A DNA stretch of 64,000 bases from Sipunculus nudus. Its lineage: Eukaryota > Annelida > Sipuncula > Golfingiida > Sipunculidae. How positions within the stretch are numbered: position 1 is the stretch's first letter; every line of letters begins with the position of its first letter. Of this stretch, positions 53,701 to 63,078 are shown in pieces. Under the pieces are notes generated by a model. The model made no database searches. It saw only the letters and a program-made list of their open reading frames with translations, and was not told the origin of the DNA. The stretch covers positions 76,205,891-76,269,890 of the forward strand of contig CM049317.1 in the NCBI GenBank assembly GCA_026874595.1. Direction: 5' to 3'. A program made the position numbers and the translations under genes.

Positions 53701-56607
53701 ATATGGAACTGTTGAATAATATTTGTTTCCACTTGGTTTAGGACGCCTAAAGGTCAGCTTGGTAGACGGCAAGGAAGGCGGAAAATACAAGTACGATCGT
53801 TTCTATGCCTACGGAGGGCGCAGCTTTTCAATCTGGCGGGCGGACGATTTGTCCCTGGTGTACGACAGTGGTAGCGACATCGAGCGGAAACATGCCGAAC
53901 TAATGCCTGGGGTGTTCAACAGTCACGTGGGTAACCCGGGGCATCTTCCTGATCAAGATATGGACGACCGCTCCGACGACCATGTAGGTTACCTTAAATT
54001 GAATTATAATTATTTAATGCCTACCGTGTTTTACTGTATCACTGTGTGTATCACTTTATTAGATACGGTGCCCATAGCCACAGACGGATGACCATTGGCA
54101 TTATACCCTTTGCTGGAGTAATTTGAACACAATATCATTTTCAACACACACACACACAAACTAATAATTTCCGAAACTTTATAATGTTAAATGTAAAATC
54201 ATAATTAACATATGAAAAATAATCCAGGTGTTTAGATAAACAGTGGTCAGCTTTTTAAATATAAACGAAAAATATGTGGTTCTGTATGTACATGTATTTT
54301 TGAAATTAAATGTAACATATTCGGGCATGAAAAGCTTTTCAATAACGATAAATGTTTAGCTTTTATAACAACATGAAAACAATTGATTTGTTAAAGGGGT
54401 ATGACGGTGGAAATGTAAGCCTAGCATACCTGTATACATTCAGGCGGGAATTAATTGGGACATGGAATTTTATATGTGTACCAATTTTAACAAACCATGA
54501 AATATCCTCGGACAAATAATAGTTTGAACACAACGTAAATTGATGTAGACGATTGAAATAATGCCTTTTTGGCTGTTTTATAATGCTCATATGAAAGAGA
54601 CGTATTCACATGCAAATATGTTAAGTAAACATGAAATGTAGTGTTTTCTCCTGGAAATATTATTGTATTACGCTTGTAAGCAGGTGCAATCAGTGGCCCA
54701 AAAGCAACGCGTTCGCCAAATGGTGGCCGTACCCCTCAACTCCACAAATCAAGATTGTTCTCGCTTTTCAAAAAGGTGTCAAATGGTTGCCGTACCGCTC
54801 ATCTCCACGAATCAAGATTGTTCTCGCTTTTAAAAAGATGTCAAATGGTGGCCGTACCACTCATCTTCAAAAACCAAGATTGTTCTAGCTTTTCAAAAAA
54901 ATTATCAAATGAAGGCCGTACTGCTCATCTTCACCAACCAAGATTGTTCGAGCTTTTCAAAAGGTTGTCAAATGAAGGCCGTCCCGCTCATCTTCACAAA
55001 TCAAGATTGTTCTAGCTTCTCAAAAAGGTATCAAATTCAGGCCGTGCCGCTTATCTTCACGATTCAAGATTGTTCTAGCTTTTCAAAAAGGTGTCAAATG
55101 GTGGCCGTACCGCTCATCTCTACAAACCAAGATTGTTCTAGCTTTCCAAAAAGGTGTCAAATGATGGCCGTACCGCTCATCTTCACAGACCAAGATTGTT
55201 CTAGCTTTTCAAAATGGTGTCAAATGAAGGCCGTACCGCTCATCTTCACCAACCAAGATTGTTCTAGCTTTTCAAAAGGGTGTCAAATGAAGGCCGTACC
55301 GCTCATCTTCACAACCCAAGATTGTTCTGGCTTTTCAAAAGGGTGTCAAATGAAGGCCGTACCGCTCATCTTCACAAACCAAGATTGTTCTAGCTTTTCA
55401 AAAGGGTGTCAAATGATGGCCGTGTGTATGGTAAACAGACACACGTGAACAATGTTTACGGAGATACAGATGCATAACAGCGTATAAAACTGGTAAACTT
55501 GTGATAAGAAGTCCGAAATACGTGAACGGGAGATAGTAAGTGCTTGTACCGGTGTGGGTTTTACATGGGGAACTTACCAAAATGAAATGATAACATGAGA
55601 TAATATATATTTATATATACGTATATACTTAGTACATAAATTATTAAAACATAACACGTTTCAGGGACCGGAAGTTGAGGTTGTGGAGCCGGCGGTGATT
55701 GGTGATAAGGTCTACATCTTTGTGGGCAATCAGCGAGTGTCTACTATCATTGTTTACTCGGTAGAGGGCACCAGCATCCGACCTAAATTTGAAACCTTAT
55801 ACCGTGCAGGCGGGCGTGATCGAACGTGGCAAAAACTGTTCGAGGAGCATGATATAGGCGACAGTGACCTACAAGACATGAAGTTAGTAGATTTCACGCG
55901 TGCTTCTTATCAAATAATCAGGAAGGTCGTTTTAGTAAACCATTTAAACATGACAATGTTGACTTTTTCTTAGGAGAAACCTGTTCAATTTAACAGATTT
56001 GGCTTGAATATGTCACAAACACTTAATGTCACATTACACTCCGTGTAATGCCAAGCAGACTTAGTCTGAGGGCATACATTCTCATACAGGAGATCTGGCA
56101 CCTCGCAGCCCTTGGTCACGTGATTAAGTCTAGACTCGTACCCTGCTCCGCCCAGCTCCTATAACCTATTATGGGTTCAATCAGTCTTGTTGTACAAGCT
56201 CGTGGAGCTCCTAACTTGATTCAATGATATCTTATGTAAAACTTAATTCAAACCAGGAGAGTAAATAAATACCGACAAAACAACAATGGGCGCCGGTTCT
56301 AGAGACGGACAATAAATTGACTTTAAGATACACGAAACTATTTCTAAAACAGCTATACAGCAAATTCTGATATCATTTTCATTTCTAATTGCTGAGATTA
56401 TCAAGTAACCAAACCTTAGAGCCTTATTTCACACAGTATTGTACAGTATCGGACGTTATCATAGGACTAGCAGTAACAGCATCGCAATCTCCTTTTTATC
56501 TTTACAGGTTCATTCCAGCTGAAGAAAGTCCGAACAAGAAACCAATGTTGTTAGTCAGTGGAAGTCTAGGAGGAACTCTCGCTGCCTACGAGATCGAGTT
56601 TAATTGA
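41558..56607 (+). CDS. MSP130-like secreted glycoprotein (choice-of-anchor I family), ten coding exons
   Basis: The joined exons are 41558-41756, 42173-42394, 44797-44998, 45486-45627, 46529-46649, 52068-52247, 52643-52708, 53742-53983, 55665-55882 and 56508-56607 (1,692 nt, 563 residues). Every junction is GT/AG and keeps frame. The protein starts with a signal peptide (hydrophobic VFLFLASLCHIVA, residues about 9-21). Family landmarks follow: GGSGYMHAVD (about 67-76), LIANEGE (159-165), DPEGS (176-180), LEPEYIALSPDEKTAYVVLQ (236-255), MYQPDA (307-312), TANEGD (326-331), GGRSFSIW (402-409) and HGPE (458-461). Repeated acidic NEG motifs suit a calcium-dependent beta-propeller-like fold, by inference. 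Sea-urchin MSP130 is GPI-anchored, but this protein ends YEIEFN with no hydrophobic tail, so it is probably secreted. Echinoderm and mollusc relatives act in skeleton or shell formation. A second in-frame ATG at 41567 could be the true start. Confidence 0.9.
42173..42394 (+). CDS. MSP130-like exon 2
   Basis: The acceptor is TACTACAG. The exon encodes GGSGYMHAVD, then a DPTNPKIVYHEF repeat-blade-like stretch and the CGDYVAITVRNES segment, which has a possible N-glycosylation site (NES). The donor is ATACCAG|GTACCG, phase 1. Confidence 0.9.
42595..43745 (+). repeat. About 160-bp imperfect tandem repeat in intron 2
   Basis: Six or so degenerate units each carry 'cagggcacaaatc..aac', 'ggatct', 'atccaggga', 'gaaacctgaaattaggtca' and 'gtgacctatat..tgtgag'. 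Clear units begin near 42670, 42985, 43125, 43265, 43425 and 43580. The left edge, 'ttagctcagctgactgaaagtgag...tttgtccgt(c)gtccgt', resembles a phrase common in mollusc dispersed repeats. Units are too diverged to be young. Confidence 0.7.
44214..44268. repeat. 55-bp perfect-tip hairpin in intron 2
   Basis: The arms 'tatctggtttaaagttataa' and 'ttataattcgaaccagata' are near-complete inverted copies around a loop of about 16 bases. It could be the remains of a small MITE or a stand-alone hairpin. Confidence 0.65.
44797..44998 (+). CDS. MSP130-like exon 3
   Basis: The acceptor is TTATTTCAG. It encodes VGHAPASMIIFTRDCQTLL and then the family signature ANEGEAGKDEHG with DPEGSVTII. It ends TKFND with donor GACAG|GTAAAC, phase 2. 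Its 3' tail and donor are repeated downstream in the intron. Confidence 0.92.
44947..45235 (+). repeat. Repeated exon-3 tail with splice donors in intron 3
   Basis: The end of exon 3 (from 'tctaccacc' through 'aatgacag|gtaaac' and the following CA run) recurs at about 45047-45112 with a few changes. It keeps 'ttggtcaggacg', 'gacttcac.aagtttaatgac' and the donor 'ag|gtaaac'. A third, more degraded copy ends 'cacgaaacttacgacag|gta' at about 45176-45194. 'Acagtgtcccg' follows the first CA run (45031) and the last one (45220), so the repeated unit is about 100 bp. Confidence 0.85.
45486..45627 (+). CDS. MSP130-like exon 4
   Basis: The acceptor is TTGTTTTCAG. It encodes AEEYVQRGVRWVY, a basic RSGRKSQFSQ segment and the conserved LEPEYIALSPDEKTAYVVLQ. 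The donor is CTTCAG|GTAGGA, phase 0. Confidence 0.92.
46529..46649 (+). CDS. MSP130-like exon 5
   Basis: The acceptor is CCGTCTAG. It encodes ENNAFAVVDVERAETLELYP, then GYKDWQACGGLDASDRDGA. The donor is GCGCAG|GTCAGT, phase 1. The exon is GC-rich compared with its introns. Confidence 0.9.
46794..47937 (-). pseudogene. DIRS-like reverse transcriptase remnant
   Basis: The minus-strand reading begins DEWTKEIVSTNDCDTEFILN and shows stops around 47550-47720. It resumes as the frame 47547-47200 with MAKVDLKSAYRSVKIS, LPFGARLSHGIFHRL and the catalytic YLDDF (about 47304-47290). After another break it runs 47141-46794 with LSIPQDKLPAIREEL and LSKRQLQSLTGKLNYAA. The palm aspartates are kept, but the frame is broken more than once. 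The tail after NAMENK no longer resembles the family. Confidence 0.75.
47965..49119 (-). pseudogene. DIRS-like gag/ORF1 remnant
   Basis: The likely start is the ATG at 49119, giving MGEHEDDPLQSLTTWAQKNK. A shift near 49060 is then needed to continue into FSAIQLLQQEGFTSLEALAL and IPRGQRKLTLHSVQEL, a SAM-like helical phrase. The long frame 48685-48038 continues with ADLLTKQLSRD through WDREYRRLQAAYGFRWGTD and ends RQICKQYNSAGG. A further one-base shift exposes a Cys/His cluster, CRFVDCKFVHTCSRPGC then TQNH, typical of the gag-end zinc-binding region. There are at least two frameshifts, so it is not functional. Confidence 0.7.
49745..51065 (+). repeat. Diverged tandem duplication in intron 5
   Basis: The stretch 49745-50215 matches 50335-51065 in order. 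Shared phrases are 'tcctttgtccc.gtg...gaag', 'ccattcgtat', 'ggtgaac.cgtgt', 'gaa.catgac', 'ggccgaact.ttaaaa.catg', 'gttatcatgg.aa.atact', 'tgaatgtataaaaat', 'aaaattcctttaggggcgtt' and 'cacctcctga.aaagcgt'. The first copy is interrupted by long C runs at 49861-49890. The 78-residue minus frame in the second copy is not kept in the first. Confidence 0.75.
52068..52247 (+). CDS. MSP130-like exon 6
   Basis: The acceptor is TTAATCACAG. It encodes GIHILPWPVLGMYQPDALK and then YLVTANEGDKKDYT, the second NEG-type signature of the family. The donor is ACAAAAG|GTATTT, phase 1. Intron 5 before it is 5.4 kb because of inserted repeats. Confidence 0.92.
52643..52708 (+). CDS. MSP130-like exon 7 (short)
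   Basis: This 66-nt exon has acceptor TTTATTGACAG and donor CTGG|GTAATA. It encodes ANLLAESVSEELEEALMNNK followed by YL. Both boundaries are phase 1, so skipping it would keep the frame and remove 22 residues. Confidence 0.8.
53742..53983 (+). CDS. MSP130-like exon 8
   Basis: The acceptor is ACTTGGTTTAG. It encodes GRLKVSLVDGKEGG, YAYGGRSFSIWRADDLSLVY and an acidic end, DQDMDDRSDDH. The donor is GACCAT|GTAGGT, phase 0. The Asp-rich tail would suit calcium contact, by inference. Confidence 0.92.
54690..55435 (+). repeat. 63-bp minisatellite in intron 8 (about 12 copies)
   Basis: Units of 63 bp read 'gtgtcaaatg(g/a)(t/a)ggccgtacc', 'gctcatcttcacaaaccaag', 'attgttctagcttttcaaaa'. Exact 63-bp spacing shows, for example, at 55091 and 55154. 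Because 63 is a multiple of three and the unit lacks stops in some frames, long open frames cross it, the longest 179 codons at 54909-55448. That frame is a 21-residue repeat containing DCSSFSKGCQMKAVPLIFTN. Copies differ by scattered substitutions in all codon positions. Nothing suggests translation. Confidence 0.9.
55665..55882 (+). CDS. MSP130-like exon 9
   Basis: The acceptor is ACGTTTCAG. It opens with GPEVEVVEPAVIGDKVYIFV (the family's GPE motif), then GNQRVSTIIVYSVEG. The donor is ACATGAA|GTTAGT, phase 2, chosen because it joins in frame to exon 10 and gives DMKFIPAEESP. Confidence 0.88.
56508..56607 (+). CDS. MSP130-like exon 10 (terminal)
   Basis: The acceptor is ATCTTTACAG. It encodes FIPAEESPNKKPMLLVSGS and ends GGTLAAYEIEFN before TGA at 56605-56607. 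This is the expected C-terminal strand motif of the family, with no GPI-type hydrophobic tail. Confidence 0.92.
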
Positions 56608-56891
56608 AATCTGAATTAGGAAGGGGCTGTAAAAGAAACGATAATGTGGCGTAAAAAAGATCAAATAGAGGATCAAACCAGCCCATTACGAAATATAAAT
56701 TGGTGTACACACCACAGGTTCTAGTTCGGGTTCAAGGATCAGCCACTAGGGAGCAGTAGGGGTCACGATGTCGTTGCAGCAGTGAGAGGAAGCCAGCTAG
56801 AGGAAAGCCTGTAGGACATGTGACCAAAAGCATTTGGTAACAAGGTTGAAACAAGGACAGGGTATTTGCAATAAGCAAAATATATGATAAG

Positions 56892-56969
56892 AACCATAGG
56901 AGTTAATATATAATGCAAACCATAGGAATTAATATATAATGCAAACCATAGGAATTAATATATAATGCA
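56892..56969 (+). repeat. 26-bp minisatellite, three copies
   Basis: The unit aaccataggaattaatata plus 'taatgc' repeats at 56892, 56918 and 56944 with one substitution. It lies about 290 bp after the MSP130-like stop codon, within the probable 3' untranslated region. Confidence 0.9.
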
Positions 56970-57179
56970 AAAGATTAAATTTTTGTATCATATACAAGAA
57001 AAAAAATGGTATTAAATTGATTAATGCAACAATATGACGACTACGATCTGACCTGACAGTCAACCGTTATACAGTTATACTAAGTAGATTAGGAAATTAA
57101 CTAAAATAATAATATAACTTTTTTTATAATCATAAAGCTTTTTTCTCTCATCACTATTTATTTTTACTAATATTTGTAT

Positions 57180-57271
57180 AATAAACAAATACATTTGATG
57201 TGTTATTGTTATTGTTAAGTCCCTCCCTTTCACTGCATCACATGTATCTCCCCTACTTTACACTTAATAAA
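57180..57271 (+). terminator. Candidate polyadenylation signals
   Basis: AATAAA occurs at 57180-57185 and again at 57266-57271, about 570 and 660 bases after the MSP130-like stop. In AT-rich sequence such hexamers arise by chance, so this is only a candidate 3' end. Confidence 0.25.
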
Positions 57272-59468
57272 TTAATACATTTACCTTTTAAATGTATCAA
57301 GTGCCTCAACCTCCCTTATATAGTATCGAGTGTCAGGACCAACATTCTATAGAAATGGATACACTTTGACAGACAAAATCAGCATTTAACCCCTCAAAAT
57401 TCAAAATTAAAAGAAATGATGAAAAATAGGACAATTTAGTTATAAACAGAGATAATCCAAGAAAATTTGCTAGGCAAAGGGTGGTGAGAGGATTTCACCC
57501 AGGAAAATGCACAATTTTGTCGGTTGCCATTATAGACGAAACTGGCAATTTTCACTGTACATTACAAACACCACATTGGCATGACTAATCATAAAATACA
57601 ATATTTACCACAATATTATGCTTTTGCCAAACGCAGAAGTGGTCTCTGGCCTCAAATTTACCTCTTTGAAATTGCCCACCACGTTGTTTACCTATGCTGC
57701 AGTAACTTATATGTACTGGTTTATTTAATTTTATTATGCAATCATGATGAGAAACGATGACCGGATGTCACTGACAATCAGATCTGACGAAATTGTGCCG
57801 GTTAGGTTATGATATAGAGATTTCAAAATGTCTTCAGTTTTACTTTCTGGTTATTTTTAATTTAATTTTCTCCAAGACGTTTTTACTATTGAAGCGTTTT
57901 TGTTTGACGTTTAGTCGCTTGTAAATGGCGTCTGCTGCCTTCAGCGTTAAAGAAGTTATTATTTTTTTTTGGTTGAAAGGGGGTGGGGCTTCTTACCCCC
58001 TCAGTTTATTTAAGATATGTGCTTAAAAATCTTGTTCCCTTCCCCTGTTTTAAATGCCATGAAATATGCAACAACATGTACCAGAATACACCAGTTGCAG
58101 CCTCCACCACACGCACTACATAAAATACGTTTTGTAAAATATGGCTGTCCAGGGCACACTTTTCTCAAATGGAAATCTTATACGTTGTATATTCAAAGTA
58201 AAATATCCTTTTGTACTTACCTTATGGATGTCAAGGAAAGATAATTCCTCATTGACTTTATTTGTAAAAAAAGTTATTTATTTTTATTTCTAAAAGAAAA
58301 AAGGAAATGTTATCTCTATTTTACTCTTATGCTTTTGATGGTGTTTCGTTTGGTTTGTATCCTTTTCCCTCTTTGTTTTGGATCGCGTTCGGCAATTGCT
58401 TTTTATGTTTTTATATTTTTTTTAATCATGTAACCGTGCTGCCACCTAGGGGGGGGGGGGACCACCTCTACGCTAATATCACTTCTTGACCCGGTCTTTA
58501 CCAGCCTTATCTCCCATGCGTCAGCACGTGGTCTCTGTTTACTTGAGGTGCGATTGCCCCGGCCCCTAGCGGTAAAAACAAATATGAATGCCCACAGATG
58601 AACTCCGATGCGGGTCATTTTTCAGACGCCAGTATTTTTTCAATGTTGGTATGAAAACATTGTTTGTCCACCCATAGTTGTGTCCTGCCATCTGTAGGTG
58701 GCAATGGATATTTCTAAATCATGTGACCATTGTCATGTTATTTGTGAAATGGCCTCTTTCAACATGTGTATGACCCACTTACACGACGAGGGGGACCTCT
58801 GATAAAATCCATGAAACAGTGGGTAAATTTACCGACAGCAGTAAACTGACCATACTCAAAGGAAAGAGTATAATAAAATATATGGTTATGGAAAAAATTC
58901 AGATTTCAAAGTGGTTTAGCAAAGCCAGGGTAGACCTACACATTTTTGTGAGCGTCCGCTGGTTCCTTAGCGCGGAGCGCCGTCGGTCACGAGGTCAGTC
59001 CCGATGGTTGTAAACGAGAATACAACACAAACAGATGATGAAATAGCCAAAAAAAATGAACATGATGGAACGCAACAATATGAAAACAAAACAATTGAAA
59101 ATAAATATCTAGATGGTACAGCCTATCACAGGTCAGAACATTAACTGACCAACATCGACAGCCCTTGAGCTGATGATCCTTATATATTCAGCCTGTAAAT
59201 ATTGTCAGAAAGCCCTTTTACCGTGACAGTATATTTTAATATTTTTTATCGTCATAAAAGGTGAAAACATTTCGGTAATTTTCTTAATGAATTAAAACTG
59301 AACGTAAACTGCAAAACTGCTACAAATCACGTGCAGAGCAGGCTCCGATGAGATTATGCATGTAAAGGCAATGCTAGCCTTCACTGCACATGCACAAAGC
59401 TTGGCCGCTCTGAAGTTGGTTTTTTTTGGTCAACGAAGTGTGTCATCTCCATGGTTACGACCCGCGAC
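57272..59468. other. Intergenic stretch
   Basis: No gene is recognised. Frames at 58017-58244, 58307-58489 and 58403-58618 (minus) carry no domain signs. A 12-base G run lies at 58450-58461. The phrase 'ccctagcggtaaaaaca' at about 58563-58579 resembles 'cctaccggtaaaaaca' at about 49215-49230, upstream of the DIRS-like gag, so a small relic of the same family is possible. Confidence 0.45.
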
Positions 59469-59913
59469 CAGGGGCGTGTTTTCGTTGTCCGAACATGCAC
59501 CTGTTCCTGTTCGCAAAAATGATGCAATCAAGAACATGTAACAAAAAAGCATTGTTCACATACGTGCGCCTTAAAATGCCACTCATAACTTTTCAACAAT
59601 GCATGCCATTTAATTTCATTATTTTCATCAAATATATGAGTTGCATTTTAATGATGATATATTAAACGTTATTCTAGACAACGAAATTAAAATGAACAAC
59701 CCGAGTGTGGTCAGGCACTTCTGTCCTTGTCGCCATTGTTGCCAGCCTTTGCCTTATTCCTGCGCCCCCTGGTGGTGTAACCAACCCCGGGAGTTGGTTA
59801 TGATATTCTTGATCAACGAACAGGCACATGTTCGTGTTTGTGGGCTAAACGGTCTTTGTTCATTAATAGACGTATGGACAGGAACATGTTCATGGAACAA
59901 AAACACGCCCCTG
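59469..59913. mobile_element. Inverted-repeat element starting CAGGGGCGTGTTTT
   Basis: The left end CAGGGGCGTGTTTTCGTT and the right end (reverse-complemented) CAGGGGCGTGTTTTTGTT face each other over 445 bp. Further inner inverted words include 'gaacatg.acctgttcctgt', and 'tcaagaa' pairing with 'ttcttga'. CAGGGG tips suggest a hAT-type MITE, but the 8 bases outside (CCCGCGAC and AGTCAGTG) do not match, so no target duplication supports it. Confidence 0.5.
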
Positions 59914-62618
59914 AGTCAGTGGGCTGCATGATTACCCTGTGAATATGGCCACGCGGTGGTTCACGAGCGAAAATACGGAGTCAAATGAACGCTTGTAGAA
60001 TAATTTATATGATTAGCACAGAGATGGGAGCTCGGTAAATGGATCATGGGTACCCTCTGCATCATAGTTTGCAATTAAGAATGCGCGTATTGTTTTAGCA
60101 ACGATAGGCTTGAGTGTCAAATATTGGGTTTGAAGCGATGCCTGTGACACGCTCGCATGCTCCGCTTCGATGCACTGACACTGTTTCCAGTATGGTTTGT
60201 CTATTCAATCTTGCTATTTATTCAGGATTGGTATATATTTGATTTATTTCAAAGAATAAAGCTTTCACACTGGTCGCCTGTCCAAATAAAGCCGTGTACT
60301 AAAATGTCCCAACGGTCGTAGTACTCGCCTTAACAATAGGTGTCGCGTGTGTAATTTTGAAAACCAGATTTTCATTAAAATATGTTAATGAAGCACGGGA
60401 GTATAGGCTGTTACCCCGGGTCACTCTTCGCTTACTTGTAGGCAACATGGCCCACATGGCTGTAGAAAAAAAGATATTAGAAGTCGCGAAGACTTATGAA
60501 ATCCGTTTGGTGTTAAGGGAAAACTTTTAATTACGTCTAAGGATGATCTCACTGTGAACCTGTGAATCCTTTGTGATATGCACTGATATGCTAATGCAAA
60601 GCTTTAAAAGTGAGTACTGTTTTCATTCACAAACACAATATACTGCTGACTTTCTTGGTTACAATATAAATAAATTATTTTTTTCTGCTGCAGATACTAA
60701 GGTTTCCCTTTCATAAACACGATATTTTTTTTTCTGGAAATTAATGTTTTAGGTTTCTTCCATTTTTCTGATGCAGAAGTTTCATATTATCAAGGATACT
60801 TGATACATTTGTGTTGCAAGAACCGTTTAGGAGGAAACTGAATCGACACAGCATTGTCAAATTATATTCCTTATAAGTTATTTAAAATATACATTCAGTG
60901 ACAAATTATAACTGGTCCATGTGTCTTTATTTACAACCTGGAGGATGAGTTTCTGCCTTGTTACACCCATCTTGCCCTATTTAAGCCTGCGCGAATGTAG
61001 TTCTTATTGATTAAACGAAACAATAATTTAATTATGTATCGTTCGAATCATTAGGATTACTTTTTGGGAAAACTCACCTTTTGTTTTGGGCAAGAACCTT
61101 GCCAACAAAGCGGGCCTTAACAGAGGTGATATTCGCGCAGCAGTAATGACCTTTGGGTGGAAACATCTGGGGGCCATATTATACTTTAGTATGGTCATTG
61201 TTACAATATGCTTATTACTAAGACCTCGTTTCGACAGCAAGGTATGAAATGAGAATGCAAACATTCAAATGAATATCCTTGCAAGTTATCCTCGCAAGTT
61301 ATGCGCCACGCTAGTAAATCCTTCCATCATTTAATCAGCTTTTACTTAAATAAAAATGTGTGGGATGACACTTATGTCCTTAACTGATTTTTTTACCCAA
61401 GTGACTCATCCTCTTCACACTAGCGGCATGGCTAGTCCTCAGAAGTGTGGTTTCAAAGCAAAACCTTGACGATGTGTGTGTCTGCGTGTGTGTGCTTACG
61501 TGTGCACGTATTGGTTTCAGTAATTTGTCATGGGGCAAGAATGGGTTAGAGTTTTAAGGAAATACGGATTAATGAAGACCGTGGTGAAGATAAACAAACA
61601 ATTTAGCATTCTATTGAAATCCACGCCATGTGTCGCGGGTGTCAACGTTAGAGTAACACCTGCTTGGATGTGGTATTTTCCCTGTTTCTTTACAAACAAA
61701 CAGATTAAACATAAACGTAGCAAAAACGATCAGACCAGGGATCCCAATATGTCAGTAGTAAAGTAGGACAAAGGGCATTCAAGAAACACCCGGGTCAAGG
61801 AAAAGTGCGAAAATAAAACATTTTATGAAATTCCACTGAATTGTAATTTTGATCCCACGCCATATCATCTTTTAAAGCTTATAAGTGTCCAATTTAATGT
61901 TGACAAGTACATCATTCCTGATTAGAGCAACATTGACATTTGGTCGATCAATCCTTTATTGAAAGAGACATTAAAACAAAAGTGTTGAGGAATTGTTTAA
62001 TAAAACCTTTAAATGTGTGTTCCTTTTAAGATCAATATTAAATGCTGTTTTTATGTACCCTTTAAGCTCTATTTGTTGATTAATCCTCACATTAGCATGT
62101 CATTTATTGGGCCTTTTGGATTGTATAAATGACACACTGCACAAAGTTCCATTGTTAAAGCCTCATGTGTGTCCATATTAATGGAAAATCTGCATATCCA
62201 TTACACCGCATGTCTGTTTAATTGACACTCGCTTTCTAGTTGAACTTTACCATAGTAACATACAGGCTTCGTCAATAATTTTCCCTCCCTACACAATATC
62301 AACAGCATGCCATATTCACAGGCCGAACTGATTATTGTATACCGGTTTCTTCGTTTCGTGGAAAGTTGAAAGGTAGTTTGAATTTCTCAGTTTAATCATA
62401 AGCAGGCGTAGGCCAATTGATAACATATTTTTGTCGCCACTATTAAGATCCGTCCACTGTGCCCTTTTTTTGGTAATTGTGTAACTCATTGTATGCAAGA
62501 TGGCACAAAATCAAAATCACACTCAATCACACTCAAAATAACAGTTGTTGAATTAAATGTGTAATATTATGTGTTCTTTGTGAATGTAGCGCGAGATGAC
62601 CAGAGTGGAAGGACAAAA
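59914..62618. other. Intergenic stretch
   Basis: No gene is recognised. The frames at 61028-61264 (minus) and 61517-61766 (both strands) show no domain features and overlap one another. The sequence is AT-rich with no clear mobile-element ends. Confidence 0.45.
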
Positions 62619-62795
62619 ATGAAACAATTCTTTGTTTTAGTATATATCGCAGGTAAGGCCGTTTGTCAAAAGACCTTTTACTCTCAGAATATAACTGAAA
62701 ACCTGAACATGTACAATATTATAAAATGTTAAGTTGTAACTACTTACATCACATTTCATTTATTTCCAAACGAAAAACTTTGACCTACATTTATC

Positions 62796-62847
<52 letters not shown>

Positions 62848-63029
62848 TAAATATATTTAATTATCATGTATTAATCATAAATATATAGAAAAAATGGAAG
62901 TATCGACTTACGATACGTTTTGCAAACTTAACTGTCGTAATGTCTATTTTTGCACCAAATGTTTTCGACTATGGGACTACTGACTACTATTATGCAATTG
63001 TTCATCAATAGCATAGTAGTTTGTCACAG

Positions 63030-63078
<49 letters not shown>

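Noticed and set aside
54909-55448. 179-codon open frame as a repeat-protein gene
   Set aside because: It is a 63-bp minisatellite within an intron. Openness follows from the period being a multiple of three, and neighbouring frames are also open.
56150-56210. Possible tRNA-like B box (gggttcaatcag)
   Set aside because: No cloverleaf arms or A box could be placed around it.
61028-61766. Overlapping frames on both strands as small genes
   Set aside because: There are no domain signals, no splice context and no conserved-looking composition.
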